Of a stretch of DNA of 47,794 bases, positions 1-9,608 are shown in pieces; the first letter of the stretch is position 1; every line of letters starts with the position of its first letter. Under the pieces are notes generated by a model, which did not search any database, had not been told where the DNA came from, and saw nothing but the letters and a program-made list of their open reading frames with translations. The stretch comes from Nostocaceae cyanobacterium. GTDB taxonomy: Bacteria > Cyanobacteriota > Cyanobacteriia > Cyanobacteriales > Nostocaceae. The DNA is taken from the NCBI GenBank assembly GCA_030065825.1, contig JASJCY010000065.1, positions 1 through 47,794 of the forward strand. The letters are read 5' to 3'. Made by a program: the position numbers and the translations under genes.

Positions 1-1148
1 GTAAAGTATGAGAGCGCGTTTTAACGTGCTTGGTTTATTGGTTCCTGGAAATTTATTTCAAGGTGGGAATGTGAGTTAAACGACATTGGTGCAAGTTGTT
101 AGTTAAAACTGATAACTTGCACCATTCTCAATTCGCCCATCCTTCCCGCCTAGAAATAAATTCCCAGGCTGATAAACTAAGTCTGATAAATCAGACTGAG
201 TAAAGGTTCCAGCGCGTTTTAACCTGCTAAGGCTTGCCCCACGCTACGGGTTGACAAGGCTCAACGACATTGGTGCAAGTTATCAGTTAAAACCCACATG
301 GCAAAGCTTTGGATGTAATACCAATTCTCTGTAAACTTGAACTTAACACTTGCTAATAAGCAAAAAGATAAACCAAGCTTTTCAGATAATATTTTTACGA
401 AATATTAAGCTCATCTTTATGGGGAATTGCTGTAAATACAATTTATCTATAATTCTAGTAAAGCTAAAACACAGAAAAAAATCAATAAATTTGAGCAAAT
501 AGAAATAATTCTTTATCAGGGATCGATATAATTAGCTGATTAAAGTTAAAATGAATAACCAAAAAATAAACTGGATACAAGTCCCCAAATTCTCTTTGTG
601 GAAAAGGTAAAAATTTTTTATCACTCATAGCTAATCGATTTCTCGATAGAGAAACTGATAACTAATAATTGAAATGACATAATAATTGATTTTTTATTTT
701 CGTAGTTTGATAGTTACTTTATTTATGATAAAATATCTAAATAATTAGAACTATTACCCATTTTTATATAGCAATGTTAAGCTCAAAACCCCTACTTCTG
801 AGAGAAGTGGGGGTTCTTATAGACATAGCCCGACTACAGGACTTATGATTTAGGACTAATATATCGGAATTCATTCTTTAAAAAAAGTTGCAATTTATGG
901 AAATATGCTAACAGTGTTATTTAATAAAATTAACTGCTAAATTTGCATACTTTTACCGTCAAAGCAGATGTGCTAGTCTCCAATCTAGTATTCACACCAC
1001 AACAATAGTATCTTTTTTTACGGTTGAAATTGTATGTCCATTGGCTGTTTATATCCGTAATAGATGAATTTCCACTCATCAAAGTTGCTATAAAAAAGGG
1101 GAAAAGATAATTGTATATGTAAAGAAATCAGAGGTTGGGAAGAAGATA
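1..1148. other. Gene-free left end with dispersed repeats
   Basis: No convincing ORF is present. Positions 1-300 carry a repeat family that recurs at about 18711-18960: both contain the phrase cgacattggtgcaagtt, a run resembling cctggaaattt, and the ending agttaaaac. Within it, ggtgcaagtt (88-97) and aacttgcacc (114-123) form an inverted repeat. From about 300 to 1148 the DNA is AT-rich. Apart from the hairpin at 787-815 I see nothing that I can name. A purine-rich stretch, gggaagaag, just before 1149 could be the ribosome-binding site of the first gene. Confidence 0.6.
787..815. terminator. GC-rich hairpin, terminator-like or IS-end remnant
   Basis: The inverted repeat aacccctacttc / agaagtgggggtt has a short loop (tgag) and is followed by a T-rich stretch. 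No gene ends just upstream. It may terminate transcription arriving from left of the window, or be a remnant of an IS200/IS605-type right end; such ends commonly form hairpins of this shape. The sequence cannot decide. Confidence 0.4.
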
Positions 1149-3410
1149 ATGTTTAACAAACAAAAAAGCAGGACAATTACTTATACTATAGTTCATGCTA
1201 TTCCCGGAAGAGTAAGATTTCGGGTGCCCTTATTAGCATCTGACTTAGATTATGGGTTGTACTTACAAACAATGCTAACTGCCGATACACGGATAATTGC
1301 AGTTAGAATTAATCGAAATGCAGCTTCTATTGTAATAAACTATGAAGTAATTGACTGCAACCATAATCAGATGCACGAGTATCTAGCGCGTCAGATACAA
1401 GATGCTATTTTGCACAAAAAAAATAATGTAAAGGTATCACTAGAGGATTCTAATTTAACAGATACCAATCAAAATTTAGAACCAGAAGAAACTCATGATT
1501 TAAAATTACCGACTTTGGCAACATTTTTAGCTGTCTTAGGTTTGGGATTGCCTATTCCTAGTACTTTAATCGCAGCTAGCGTTACTCTAGCAGCTTTACC
1601 CGTGGCAAAACGTGCTTTCACCAGCATCAGCATACAACGAAAATTAAATATTGATTGTTTAGATTTAATTGCGATCGCTCTTTCCGCTGCCCAGGGAAAT
1701 ATGCTAACTCCCGCCTTAGTCATGATGTTACACGAAATTGGCGACGCAATCCGCGATCGCACAGCACGAATTTCCCAAAATCATGCTGCTGATTTGCTGG
1801 ATTCTTTAGGACATTATGCCTGGGTTGTACAAGCAAATGGGGAGAAAAAACAAATTCCAGCCACCGCAGTTACAGTTGGGGATACGGTAATTGTCTATCC
1901 CGGTGAGCAAATTCCCGTAGATGGAAAAGTATTACAAGGCACGGCATTAATCGACCAACAAAAGCTGACGGGGGAATCAATGCCAGTGATGAAAGCACCA
2001 GGAACAGAGGTTTTTGCTTCTACTTTGGTACGGGAAGGACAGATTTATATCCGGGCACACAGAGTCGGTAATAATACCCGTGCAGGAGCAAGTATTCAGT
2101 TAGTACAACAGGCTCCCGTTCATGATACCAGGATGGCAAATTATGCAGCATCCGTTGCTGAGTTGGCAGTATTACCAGCATTAATTTTTTCCGGCATGGT
2201 ATTAGCTGCTACCCGCAATCCCGCAAGAGCCGCTTCCATACTTACCCTCGATTTTGTTACTGGCATTCGTATTTCCCTACCGACGACATTTTTAGCCGCA
2301 CTCAATCATGCCACCCGTCATGGGGTTCTTATCCGTAGCGGACGGGCTTTAGAAAAGTTGGCACAGGTGGATACCTTAGTATTTGATAAAACAGGGACTT
2401 TAACTAGAGGTGAAATTGAAGTAGTAGTATTAGAAACAATCACAGAAGGTATTTCTGCAGAGAGAGTCTTAGAACTAGCGGCTGCTGCAGAACAACGTCT
2501 AACTCACCCCGTAGCTGAAGCAGTGATTGATTATGCTCAACGACAAGGAGTGAAAATTCTCCCCCGTGGGGAATGGAACTATGAGATTGGCTTGGGTGTA
2601 AAGGCAGAAATTGAGGGGGAACAGGTTTTAGTAGGGAGCGATCGCTTCTTGCAACAGCATGGTATTAGCTTAGACTGTCTATACCAGGAACATACTTGCA
2701 ACCCAGATGATTGTCCTTACGAACTCAATTGTCATATTTCTGCCCATGATTCTTTGTTGTACGTAGCAGTTAACGGTGAATTGCAAGGCATAATTAATTA
2801 CACAGACCCCCTGAGGCTAGAGAGTCCAGAAGTAATCCACAAATTGCAGACTGAATATGGTATGGAAATTCACTTGTTAACAGGAGACTCTCAGCAAAGG
2901 GCAACAGCGGTAGCTGAAAAATTGGGTATTCCCTTATCTCAAGTTCATGCCGAAGCCTTCCCAGAACATAAAGCCGAAATTATACGGAGAATTAATGAAT
3001 CAGGGAAAACAGTAGCATTTACGGGTGATGGTTTAAACGACTCCGTCGCACTAGCTTATGCAGATGTTTCCATATCCTTTGGAAATGGTTCGGAAATTGC
3101 CAGAGAAACCGCTGATGTCGTACTGATGGACAATGATTTAACCAGTTTTATCGAAGCCATTGCGATCGCCAGGGAAACCAAGCAAGTGATCGATCAGAAC
3201 ATTGGTTTAGCAGTAGTTCCCAACCTAGCAGCTTTGGGATTAGCTTCCACAGTAGGTATGCATCCTCTAGCTGCAACGGTGGTACATAACGGTTCAGCGA
3301 TCGCAGCAGGGTTAAATGGTTTGCGTCCCCTGATGCATCGAGATCCACCACGGGGGGAGATGAGGAGATGGGGAGATGGGGGAGATGGGGGAGATGGGGA
3401 GATGGGGTGA
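1149..3410 (+). CDS. Heavy-metal P-type ATPase (P1B-like) with atypical membrane motif
   Basis: This is an integral-membrane cation pump of 753 aa. Residues 9-85 resemble the HMA_2 type of N-terminal domain and have no CxxC. The actuator TGES motif is at 274-277, the phosphorylated aspartate lies in DKTGT (413-417), the P1B-type HP dipeptide is near 453, and TGDGLNDS near 635 is the hinge motif. The intramembrane CPC-type motif of classical Cu/Zn pumps is missing: the corresponding stretch (about 368-379) reads VTGIRISLPT. A Cys-rich insert (C510, C517, C522, C528) sits in the nucleotide-binding domain. The last roughly 18 residues are encoded by a GGGGAGAT-type tandem repeat and are not typical of the family. 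The transported metal cannot be read from the sequence; CtpC-like pumps are the nearest analogy I know. The start is supported by an upstream purine-rich stretch. Confidence 0.9.
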   Translation: MFNKQKSRTITYTIVHAIPGRVRFRVPLLASDLDYGLYLQTMLTADTRIIAVRINRNAASIVINYEVIDCNHNQMHEYLARQIQDAILHKKNNVKVSLEDSNLTDTNQNLEPEETHDLKLPTLATFLAVLGLGLPIPSTLIAASVTLAALPVAKRAFTSISIQRKLNIDCLDLIAIALSAAQGNMLTPALVMMLHEIGDAIRDRTARISQNHAADLLDSLGHYAWVVQANGEKKQIPATAVTVGDTVIVYPGEQIPVDGKVLQGTALIDQQKLTGESMPVMKAPGTEVFASTLVREGQIYIRAHRVGNNTRAGASIQLVQQAPVHDTRMANYAASVAELAVLPALIFSGMVLAATRNPARAASILTLDFVTGIRISLPTTFLAALNHATRHGVLIRSGRALEKLAQVDTLVFDKTGTLTRGEIEVVVLETITEGISAERVLELAAAAEQRLTHPVAEAVIDYAQRQGVKILPRGEWNYEIGLGVKAEIEGEQVLVGSDRFLQQHGISLDCLYQEHTCNPDDCPYELNCHISAHDSLLYVAVNGELQGIINYTDPLRLESPEVIHKLQTEYGMEIHLLTGDSQQRATAVAEKLGIPLSQVHAEAFPEHKAEIIRRINESGKTVAFTGDGLNDSVALAYADVSISFGNGSEIARETADVVLMDNDLTSFIEAIAIARETKQVIDQNIGLAVVPNLAALGLASTVGMHPLAATVVHNGSAIAAGLNGLRPLMHRDPPRGEMRRWGDGGDGGDGEMG

Positions 3411-3425
3411 TGAGGAGACAAGAAA
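3351..3425 (+). repeat. G-rich short tandem repeat overlapping an ATPase 3' end
   Basis: Degenerate copies of ggggagatg and gggagatgg run across the end of the P-type ATPase gene and past its stop codon. They encode a Gly/Asp/Met/Arg tail. Similar G-rich arrays occur at 5813-5860, 7880-7950 and 29320-29435. Confidence 0.75.
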
Positions 3426-3482
3426 GACAAGGGAGACAAGAATGATGTAAACGTATTTTAGATTAGTAGCCAGAGTTTATCT

Positions 3483-4097
3483 ATGGAGTCAAAGGTTGAA
3501 ATTCGCCGTTTATTAGATATCATGCCAGCTTCGGGTAGGATGTTCTGCAAAATCGTCAGCAAACCCGAACAGTCAAAGGTGATTGATGCTGCTTTTCCCT
3601 TACCTTGGAATACAGATCGACCAATATATATTAACTTTGATTTATGGCGTCGTTTGAGTAAACCGCAGCGAGACTTGCTGTTATTACGAACGGTGAGTTG
3701 GTTGACAGGGATAAAGTGGTTTCAAGCTGATATTTATCAAGGTGTGGCGATTGCTGGGTTATTGGGTGGATTGGTAGAATTTAGTCAATCTGATGCCGTG
3801 GGTGTAGTTGTGGCTGGGGGATTAACTGCGATCGCTGTGGTTCGCATTTGGCGCAAAAATCGTTCCCAGGAATCAGAGTTAAATGCTGATGCAGCTGCAA
3901 TTAAAATAGCCCTACGTCGGGGTTATGCTGAAGCTGAAGCCGCACAAAATCTATTATCTGCCATTGAAGCCGTAGCGAAAATAGAAGGGCATCCTAGCTT
4001 AAATTTTACCGAATTAATTCGTTGTCAGAACTTACGAGCAATAGCGGGTTTGTCAGCGGTGGGTGTTCCGGAAAATTTATATGAAAATGACTTATGA
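3483..4097 (+). CDS. DUF3318 family protein
   Basis: This 204-aa protein matches my recollection of the cyanobacterial DUF3318 family, recognised by its opening (KVEIRRLLDIMPASGRM) and by the segment PIYINFDLWRRLSKPQRDLLLLR. A hydrophobic segment at about residues 89-120 could form one or two membrane helices, followed by a basic stretch and an acidic/alanine-rich C-terminal half. No enzymatic motif is visible and the function is unknown. The stop codon overlaps the start of the Uma2-family gene by 4 bp (ATGA), so the two are probably translated from one transcript. The preceding ATPase gene ends about 70 bp upstream and may belong to the same unit. Confidence 0.75.
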   Translation: MESKVEIRRLLDIMPASGRMFCKIVSKPEQSKVIDAAFPLPWNTDRPIYINFDLWRRLSKPQRDLLLLRTVSWLTGIKWFQADIYQGVAIAGLLGGLVEFSQSDAVGVVVAGGLTAIAVVRIWRKNRSQESELNADAAAIKIALRRGYAEAEAAQNLLSAIEAVAKIEGHPSLNFTELIRCQNLRAIAGLSAVGVPENLYENDL

Positions 4098-4720
4098 CTC
4101 AAGCCGAAGTCGAACCTAAAATATACAGCTTCGATGAATTTATCAGCTGGTATCCGGAAAATTCGGAACTCCGGTACGAATTGCATGATGGAGTAATTAT
4201 CGAAATGCCCAAGCCAAAGGGGAAACATTCAAATCTCACAGGTTCCCTAATTGAACAATTATTGATAATTATACGGCAGATGGGCTTTGGTGGTATCTGG
4301 ACTATTCCCAGAGAATCTATTGTCAAACCCAAACGGGAAAAATCAGGTTATGAACCAGATATCATTGTTTTGAACAAAGAAGTTCTGGAGTCGGAACCCC
4401 GATGGGAAAGCGAATCGATTATCCAAAATCCTGACTCAGTTAAATTAATCGTCGAGGTTGTTTCAACTAATTGGCGTGACGATTACTATGATAAATTTAG
4501 AGACTATGAACAGATGGGTATTGAAGAATATTGGATTATTGATTATGCAGCACTGGGGGGAAGAAAATTCATCGGTAACCCCAAACAAGCAACAATTTTT
4601 GTTTGTGACTTGGTTGACGGAGAATATCAGATGACTCCATTCACCGGAAACACTCCCATTGTTTCCCCCATCTTTCCTCAATTCAACTTGACTGCACAGC
4701 AAATTTTCGATTTGGCTTAA
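4094..4720 (+). CDS. Uma2 family (DUF820) PD-(D/E)XK nuclease-fold protein
   Basis: The 208-aa sequence has the layout of the Uma2/DUF820 family, which is greatly expanded in cyanobacteria: an N-terminal SFDEFISWYPENS segment with ELHDG, the acidic GYEPDIIVL motif (D89), the core strand LIVEVVS (E121), and the closing KFRDYEQMGIEEYWIID. These fit a restriction-endonuclease-like fold, with D89 and E121 as likely metal ligands. The role of the family in cells is not settled; mobile or selfish behaviour and DNA cleavage have been proposed. It overlaps the DUF3318 gene by 4 bp. Both key acidic residues are present, so it is probably not a decayed copy. Confidence 0.85.
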   Translation: MTQAEVEPKIYSFDEFISWYPENSELRYELHDGVIIEMPKPKGKHSNLTGSLIEQLLIIIRQMGFGGIWTIPRESIVKPKREKSGYEPDIIVLNKEVLESEPRWESESIIQNPDSVKLIVEVVSTNWRDDYYDKFRDYEQMGIEEYWIIDYAALGGRKFIGNPKQATIFVCDLVDGEYQMTPFTGNTPIVSPIFPQFNLTAQQIFDLA

Positions 4721-4837
4721 TTCTTAACCCGAAACTATAGCGCTATAGTTTCTCAATCTTCATCTAGTACAACACGACGTAAATAAACCAACCATTTGAA
4801 AAAGCCCAAAAGCCTGCTATGCAAGCATTTTTAATTT

Positions 4838-6529
4838 TTAATTTTTAGTTCCCCCCAGTGGTACTAGACAGTGATATAGTTTATATTCATAGCCGTTAAC
4901 TGCTGGTAAAAGTTGAGCGTCAGCAACACATTGGTTAACTATTTCTGGAATTGGGGCATAAAAATTTACCAGCCATAAATCTAGAGGTTTTGGTAGTTTT
5001 TGTAACGTATTTTTTAGAGAAGTAGTGGAAGTGCTAGGATTTTGGTCTTGATGAGCAAGCACAAACAGAGGATTAAAGCCTGAATTTGCTTCTTTAAACT
5101 CCCTCGCAACTCCCATCATTTCCCCTACATGGACATGGGTTTTATGGGTAGTAGCAATTAGTATTGGTGCTGTAGACCTATTTTCAATTAACTGCACAAA
5201 TAAATCTGGACGGTAATATTTCTGATATCCTAAATTGCAAGTTACCGTAATAGCACTGATAAAGCCCATTAACCAGATAATTATCACAGCAGTTTTGCCA
5301 TTAATACCCCATCTTACAGTCTGTGTTTTTGGAGTTTGCCAACAAATAGCTAGACTAGCCCCTAATAAAACTATAACAGCCGGAAAATAAACAAAGTTGT
5401 AGCGAGCACCTCTAGTTAAATCGATACCGAGAAAATAGGTGAAAATGAAAAATAATGCGATCGCACTGACAACTATCCCAGTCAACACCTGAGTCATCAA
5501 GTTAGTTGTTGGTTCTTTCCATCTAACTTTGATACCCCGCAGCAGAATTGGTATTACCCAAATAAAGAAAATCAGCATTATCAAACCAGAAATAATCACC
5601 ACTGTTAATTCAGGTGATTCTACTGGTAAGAGAGAAATCATGGTTATCCATGCTGCTAAAGCTTGGAAAATGGGACTAATCCAAGCCCATCCTTCTCGGG
5701 AACCTTGTATCCAGTCTGTGAGTTTATCTCCGTGGGTGTTGTTGACAAAAAATGGTATCCAAACCGCACCCGCTATACATGTACTAATTGCAACAATGTA
5801 TATGCGTCGCCAGGGAGGAGAGATGGGGAGATGGGAACAGAGGGAGAGGAAAATTAAAACTATGGCTTCGGTACAGAGGGTAAGAATGAAGAAATAATGG
5901 GTAGCAATTCCCAAAGCATTAATTACTATCCAGGAAAGCGTCAGGGAAATGGGTAACTGGGTACGGTTTTGGATGTGACGAACAGCAATTATTAAGCAAG
6001 CAAGAGAAGCTATTACCCATAAAATTGCTAAAGTGTAATGACGGGCTTCTTGTGCTAAAAAAATACTATAAGGAGAAACAGCCATGATTGCTGTGGCTAG
6101 GTGACTTACCAACCGGGAACGAAAAGTTAGCCAAGCTAAAGCATAGATAGCTGGAATAGATAATGCACCGAAAATAGCCGCAAGGGATCTAGCACCCCAT
6201 AAAGATACTAAACCACCTGGCGAGGGAAATAAGTTTATCCACAGGTGAGATAGAACAAAATACAGTGGTGGATGGTTGCTTTCTTTTAGTAAGTTGGTGA
6301 CGACATCTTGCACACCTGGGTTTCCTTGGGGTTGCAGGGGTTGTAACAAGACATCCACAGCAATGGGTTGATCTAGAGGTACTGACAAAAAACTATTACC
6401 CAAGCTAAATACTAAGGTAGAAAATTCATCAGTCCAAGGAGGTTTACCTATTAAGTTGATTAGACGCAAACCAAGTCCGAAGATGAACCATAGCAACAGC
6501 AACCAACGGATTGTCATTTCAGTTATCAC
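4838..6529 (-). CDS. GT39-type membrane glycosyltransferase
   Basis: This is a polytopic membrane protein of 563 aa. The first loop, after one N-terminal helix, carries an acidic pair in PPWTDEFS (D34, E35). This is the position where ArnT/PMT-type (GT39) enzymes hold their catalytic aspartate. The motif NHPPLYF is also typical of the family. About ten further hydrophobic segments follow, ending in a soluble C-terminal part. Such enzymes transfer a sugar from a polyprenyl-phosphate donor to a lipid or protein on the outer face of the membrane; the acceptor here is unknown. The gene lies 88 bp downstream of a GT2-GtrA gene that could supply the donor. A loop reading LCSHLPISPPWR is encoded by DNA that looks like the local G-rich tandem repeat. 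Confidence 0.85.
   Translation of the reverse strand: MITEMTIRWLLLLWFIFGLGLRLINLIGKPPWTDEFSTLVFSLGNSFLSVPLDQPIAVDVLLQPLQPQGNPGVQDVVTNLLKESNHPPLYFVLSHLWINLFPSPGGLVSLWGARSLAAIFGALSIPAIYALAWLTFRSRLVSHLATAIMAVSPYSIFLAQEARHYTLAILWVIASLACLIIAVRHIQNRTQLPISLTLSWIVINALGIATHYFFILTLCTEAIVLIFLSLCSHLPISPPWRRIYIVAISTCIAGAVWIPFFVNNTHGDKLTDWIQGSREGWAWISPIFQALAAWITMISLLPVESPELTVVIISGLIMLIFFIWVIPILLRGIKVRWKEPTTNLMTQVLTGIVVSAIALFFIFTYFLGIDLTRGARYNFVYFPAVIVLLGASLAICWQTPKTQTVRWGINGKTAVIIIWLMGFISAITVTCNLGYQKYYRPDLFVQLIENRSTAPILIATTHKTHVHVGEMMGVAREFKEANSGFNPLFVLAHQDQNPSTSTTSLKNTLQKLPKPLDLWLVNFYAPIPEIVNQCVADAQLLPAVNGYEYKLYHCLVPLGGTKN
5813..5865 (-). repeat. G-rich tandem repeat inside a coding sequence
   Basis: The plus-strand reads like gggagg-agagatggggagatggg, the same style as the intergenic arrays at 3351-3425 and 7880-7950. 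It lies in frame in the GT39-type gene and encodes part of a loop between two hydrophobic segments. Confidence 0.5.
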
Positions 6530-6539
6530 TTATCAGTAT

Positions 6540-6622
6540 TAAATTCATTCCCCATTCCCCATTCCCCATTCCCCATTACCAATTACCAATTACCAATTAC
6601 CAATTACCAATTACCAATTACC
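6540..6622. repeat. Short tandem repeat, ccccatt / ccaatta
   Basis: Copies of ccccattc give way to ccaatta copies, filling the gap between the GT39 and GT2-GtrA genes. The minus-strand TAA stop of the GT2-GtrA gene (6618-6620) lies within the array. This is the heptamer style typical of filamentous cyanobacteria. Confidence 0.85.
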
Positions 6623-7862
6623 TAACTTGTGTAACTCGCCAACTGAGTTTTAAATTTACCCAGAAATTCCAAAAAGTAGCAAATGCGATTGCAATTAAAT
6701 TAGCAATGTAGCGGTTGTGAATAATGAAATTAAACACCAAATTTAATACTAGTACATTTAACAGCAAACCTGCCAAACAAATAATATTAAACTTCAAAAA
6801 TCGTTTTAGCCGTTGACGCCATTCCCGTTGTTGTTGAGAGACATCAGCGAATGTCCAAACATCATTCCACAAGAAATTATTAAAAATTGCAACTTCACCA
6901 GCAATAATTTTACTGCGAGTCAAAGGTAAAGCCAAAGTTGTAGGATCGCTGAGTAAATAAAGCACCATCATATCTACAAATACCCCAGTCAATCCCACCA
7001 AAGCAAAACGAAAAAATCGACCGATGGGAAACCCAAAATTTTGAGTTAATCTTCCCAAACGTCCTGTAGTTAATCGCAAACGTAATAAATGATGGATATA
7101 CTCTAAATATTGTTTCCAAGTTACCTTACTTTTACCATCTTGGCGTTCGCAAAACACATAACCAACTTCGGCAATTTTACCGACTTTACCCCGTCCAAGT
7201 ACCTCCAAAAGAATTTTGTATCCCACCGGATGGAGGGTCACACCAGCTATACAACTACGACGCACCAAAAAATAACCACTCATAGGATCGGAAACCCTAC
7301 CGAGAACCCAAGGTAAAATAATTAATCCCAAAAGTTGGGCACCACGGGATAAAAATCGCCGGATAAAACTCCAACTACTGACACCACCACCTTCCACATG
7401 ACGACTAGCTACTGCTAAATCATTTCCTGCTTCAATTCCACGTAAAAGTTGTAACAATATCTGGGGTGGATGTTGCAAATCTCCATCAATAACCCCCAGT
7501 ATTTCCCCCCTAGCAACTTGCCAACCCCGAATTACTGCTGAAGACAATCCCCGTTCCTGTTGACGGCGCATAACCTGCAATTGGGGGTATTCTAACATTA
7601 GGGATTGTGCTACCTCCCAAGTGCCATCTGGACTATCATCATCCACTACAATTAGCTCATAATCCCCTGGAATATATTCATCTAGTAATTGAGTCAGTAT
7701 CTTTACGATTTTCTGGATATTTGCCGACTCGTTGTAAGTTGGAACCACTAGGGAAAAGAGTATGGTTTGTGTATCCGTACTTATATTCCTGGGGGGTAGG
7801 GAAGAAATAACCAAAGGATCTTTTGGTACAGATAAAAGGGAAACTGGCTTGATAATACTCAT
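6618..7862 (-). CDS. GT2 polyprenyl-phosphate sugar transferase fused to GtrA domain
   Basis: The protein has 414 aa and two parts. Residues about 37-270 are a family-2 glycosyltransferase of the dolichol-phosphate-mannose synthase type: VVPTYNES, VDDDSPDG, the DxD-like DGDLQHPP and the SRHVEGGG stretch. Residues about 285-410 form a GtrA-like domain with four hydrophobic helices. The family links a sugar from a nucleotide donor to polyprenyl phosphate and helps present it across the membrane. The next gene on the same strand is a GT39 enzyme that would use such a donor, so the two probably form one pathway and transcript. The stop codon falls in a tandem repeat. The first roughly 35 residues are variable, and a later start is possible. 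Confidence 0.87.
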   Translation of the reverse strand: MSIIKPVSLLSVPKDPLVISSLPPRNISTDTQTILFSLVVPTYNESANIQKIVKILTQLLDEYIPGDYELIVVDDDSPDGTWEVAQSLMLEYPQLQVMRRQQERGLSSAVIRGWQVARGEILGVIDGDLQHPPQILLQLLRGIEAGNDLAVASRHVEGGGVSSWSFIRRFLSRGAQLLGLIILPWVLGRVSDPMSGYFLVRRSCIAGVTLHPVGYKILLEVLGRGKVGKIAEVGYVFCERQDGKSKVTWKQYLEYIHHLLRLRLTTGRLGRLTQNFGFPIGRFFRFALVGLTGVFVDMMVLYLLSDPTTLALPLTRSKIIAGEVAIFNNFLWNDVWTFADVSQQQREWRQRLKRFLKFNIICLAGLLLNVLVLNLVFNFIIHNRYIANLIAIAFATFWNFWVNLKLSWRVTQVR

Positions 7863-8200
7863 CTGGATATTTTATCGTTTTACGGAGACAAGGGAGAGGG
7901 GGGAGATGGGGAAATGGGGAGATAAGGAAGAGGGGGGAGACAAGGGAGAATAATAACTTTTCAGGACTAAAGCCGCTTGTCACATTCAAAAATAAACTTT
8001 TGGTTCGTAGTGAGTTTTAGTACTCAAAATCCGGGTTAAAACTCTTACTACAAACACTATCAATATGCCAGTTGCGTAAGTCCTACTTTTAACTAATGAC
8101 CAATGACTAATGACTAATGACCAATGACTAATGACAAATGACTAATGACAAATGATCAATGACAAATGACTAATGACCAATGACAAATAACAAATAACAA
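7863..8200. repeat. Intergenic repeats before cofH
   Basis: This stretch between the divergent GT2-GtrA and cofH genes has no ORF I trust. Positions 7880-7950 hold G-rich tandem repeats (gggagaggggggagatgggg type). Around 8066-8085 the phrase gccagttgcgtaagtcct matches the right end of the element at 12956-13080. Positions 8091-8207 carry a heptamer-like array (aatgact, aatgaca, aatgacc) that runs directly into the cofH start codon. Confidence 0.8.
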
Positions 8201-9346
8201 ATGACTAATTTATTAAACGTTGATGATATTCTGGAACGTGCTTTAGGGGGGTACGATTTATCTCCCCCAGAGGGAGTGGTGTTGTTAACACAGACTGAAC
8301 CAGAAGTGATTGCTGATATTCGCAACACCGCTGATACACTCCGTCAACAACAAGTAGGTGATATTGTTACCTATATCATTAATCGCAATATCAACTTTAC
8401 CAACATTTGCGAGCAACACTGTAGTTTTTGTGCTTTCCGTCGGGATGAAGGGGATACAGGTGCTTACTGGTTAGATTGGGGACAAATTATCGAAAAAACT
8501 ACAGATGCAGTGCAGCGGGGTGCAACGGAAATCTGTATGCAAGGAGGATTAAACCTTCAGGCAAAAATTAACCGTAAATCTCTACCTTATTACATCAAAC
8601 TAGTAGAAACTATTAAACAAGAATTTCCACAAATTCACTTACATGCCTTTTCTCCCCAGGAAGTGCAATTTATCGCTAGGGAAGACGGACTAAGTTACAC
8701 TGAAGTTATTACCACCTTGCGAGATGCGGGTGTAGGTTCCATGCCAGGAACCGCAGCAGAGGTGTTAAATGATAATGTGCGGCAAATTCTCTGTCCAGAA
8801 AAGATTGACACCGCTACTTGGCTAGAAATTGTCACTACAGCCCATCAATTGGGTTTAAATAGCACCAGCACCATGCTGTCAGGACATATTGAAACCCCAC
8901 AACAGCAAATAGAACATCTAGAAAAATTGCGATCGCTACAAAAGACAGCTATTAACCAAGGATACCCAGCCCAGATAACAGAGTTTATTTTGTTACCATT
9001 TGTCGGACAAGAAGCCCCCAAACCCTTACGCCGTCGTGTAGGAACTGACCAACCAGTGTTAAAAGACGCACTTTTACTTACTGCGGTAGCACGGATTTAC
9101 TTGGGTAATTGGATTCCCAATCATCAGCCGAGTTGGGTCAAACTAGGGTTGCATGGTGCTACAGAAGCTTTAGGGTGGGGTTGCAACGATATTGGGGGCA
9201 CCCTAATGGAAGAACATATTACCACCTCCGCAGGTGCCATCGGCGGCACTTGTATGGAAGTTCAAACCTTACAAGCTGCGATTAAATCCGTACAAAGACC
9301 TTATCAACAACGGGATACTCTGTATCAGCAAGTTAGGAGTTTGTAG
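8201..9346 (+). CDS. cofH: FO synthase subunit 2 (CofH), radical SAM
   Basis: CofH joins a tyrosine-derived part to the flavin precursor. With CofG it makes FO (7,8-didemethyl-8-hydroxy-5-deazariboflavin), which cyanobacteria use as the antenna chromophore of some photolyases. The 381-aa sequence has the radical-SAM cluster motif CEQHCSFC (C70, C74, C77), followed by the family segments [18 protein letters not shown] and LPGTAAE-like GSMPGTAAE. The length is normal for the family. CofG is not in the window. Both gene ends sit in repeat DNA: the start ATG is the last unit of an aatgact-type array, and the final codons with the stop form the first unit of a 38-bp tandem repeat. Confidence 0.93.
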   Translation: MTNLLNVDDILERALGGYDLSPPEGVVLLTQTEPEVIADIRNTADTLRQQQVGDIVTYIINRNINFTNICEQHCSFCAFRRDEGDTGAYWLDWGQIIEKTTDAVQRGATEICMQGGLNLQAKINRKSLPYYIKLVETIKQEFPQIHLHAFSPQEVQFIAREDGLSYTEVITTLRDAGVGSMPGTAAEVLNDNVRQILCPEKIDTATWLEIVTTAHQLGLNSTSTMLSGHIETPQQQIEHLEKLRSLQKTAINQGYPAQITEFILLPFVGQEAPKPLRRRVGTDQPVLKDALLLTAVARIYLGNWIPNHQPSWVKLGLHGATEALGWGCNDIGGTLMEEHITTSAGAIGGTCMEVQTLQAAIKSVQRPYQQRDTLYQQVRSL

Positions 9347-9495
9347 GGGCGCAAAGCTTGCCCCCAAGAGTTAGGAGTTTGTAGGGGCGCAAAGCTTGCG
9401 CCCAGGAGTTAGGAGTTTGTAGGGGCGCAAAGCTTGCCCCCAAGAGTTAGGAGTTTGTAGGGGCGCAAAGCTTGCCCCCAAGAGTTAGGAGTTAG
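9331..9495 (+). repeat. 38-bp tandem repeat, four full copies plus a partial one
   Basis: Units beginning agttaggagtttgtagggg start at 9331, 9369, 9407, 9445 and 9483 (partial), an exact 38-bp period. Each unit contains a small palindrome around gcaaagcttgc. The first unit encodes the end of cofH, including its TAG stop. Confidence 0.93.
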
Positions 9496-9608
9496 GAAGT
9501 TATTATTCTCCCCCCTCTTCCTCCTCTCGCCCATCTCTCCCTAAGAATGATCCCCTGGATACCAATACAGGATAGGATGGATTTTGATTTAGGTATTTTT
9601 TCACTTTA

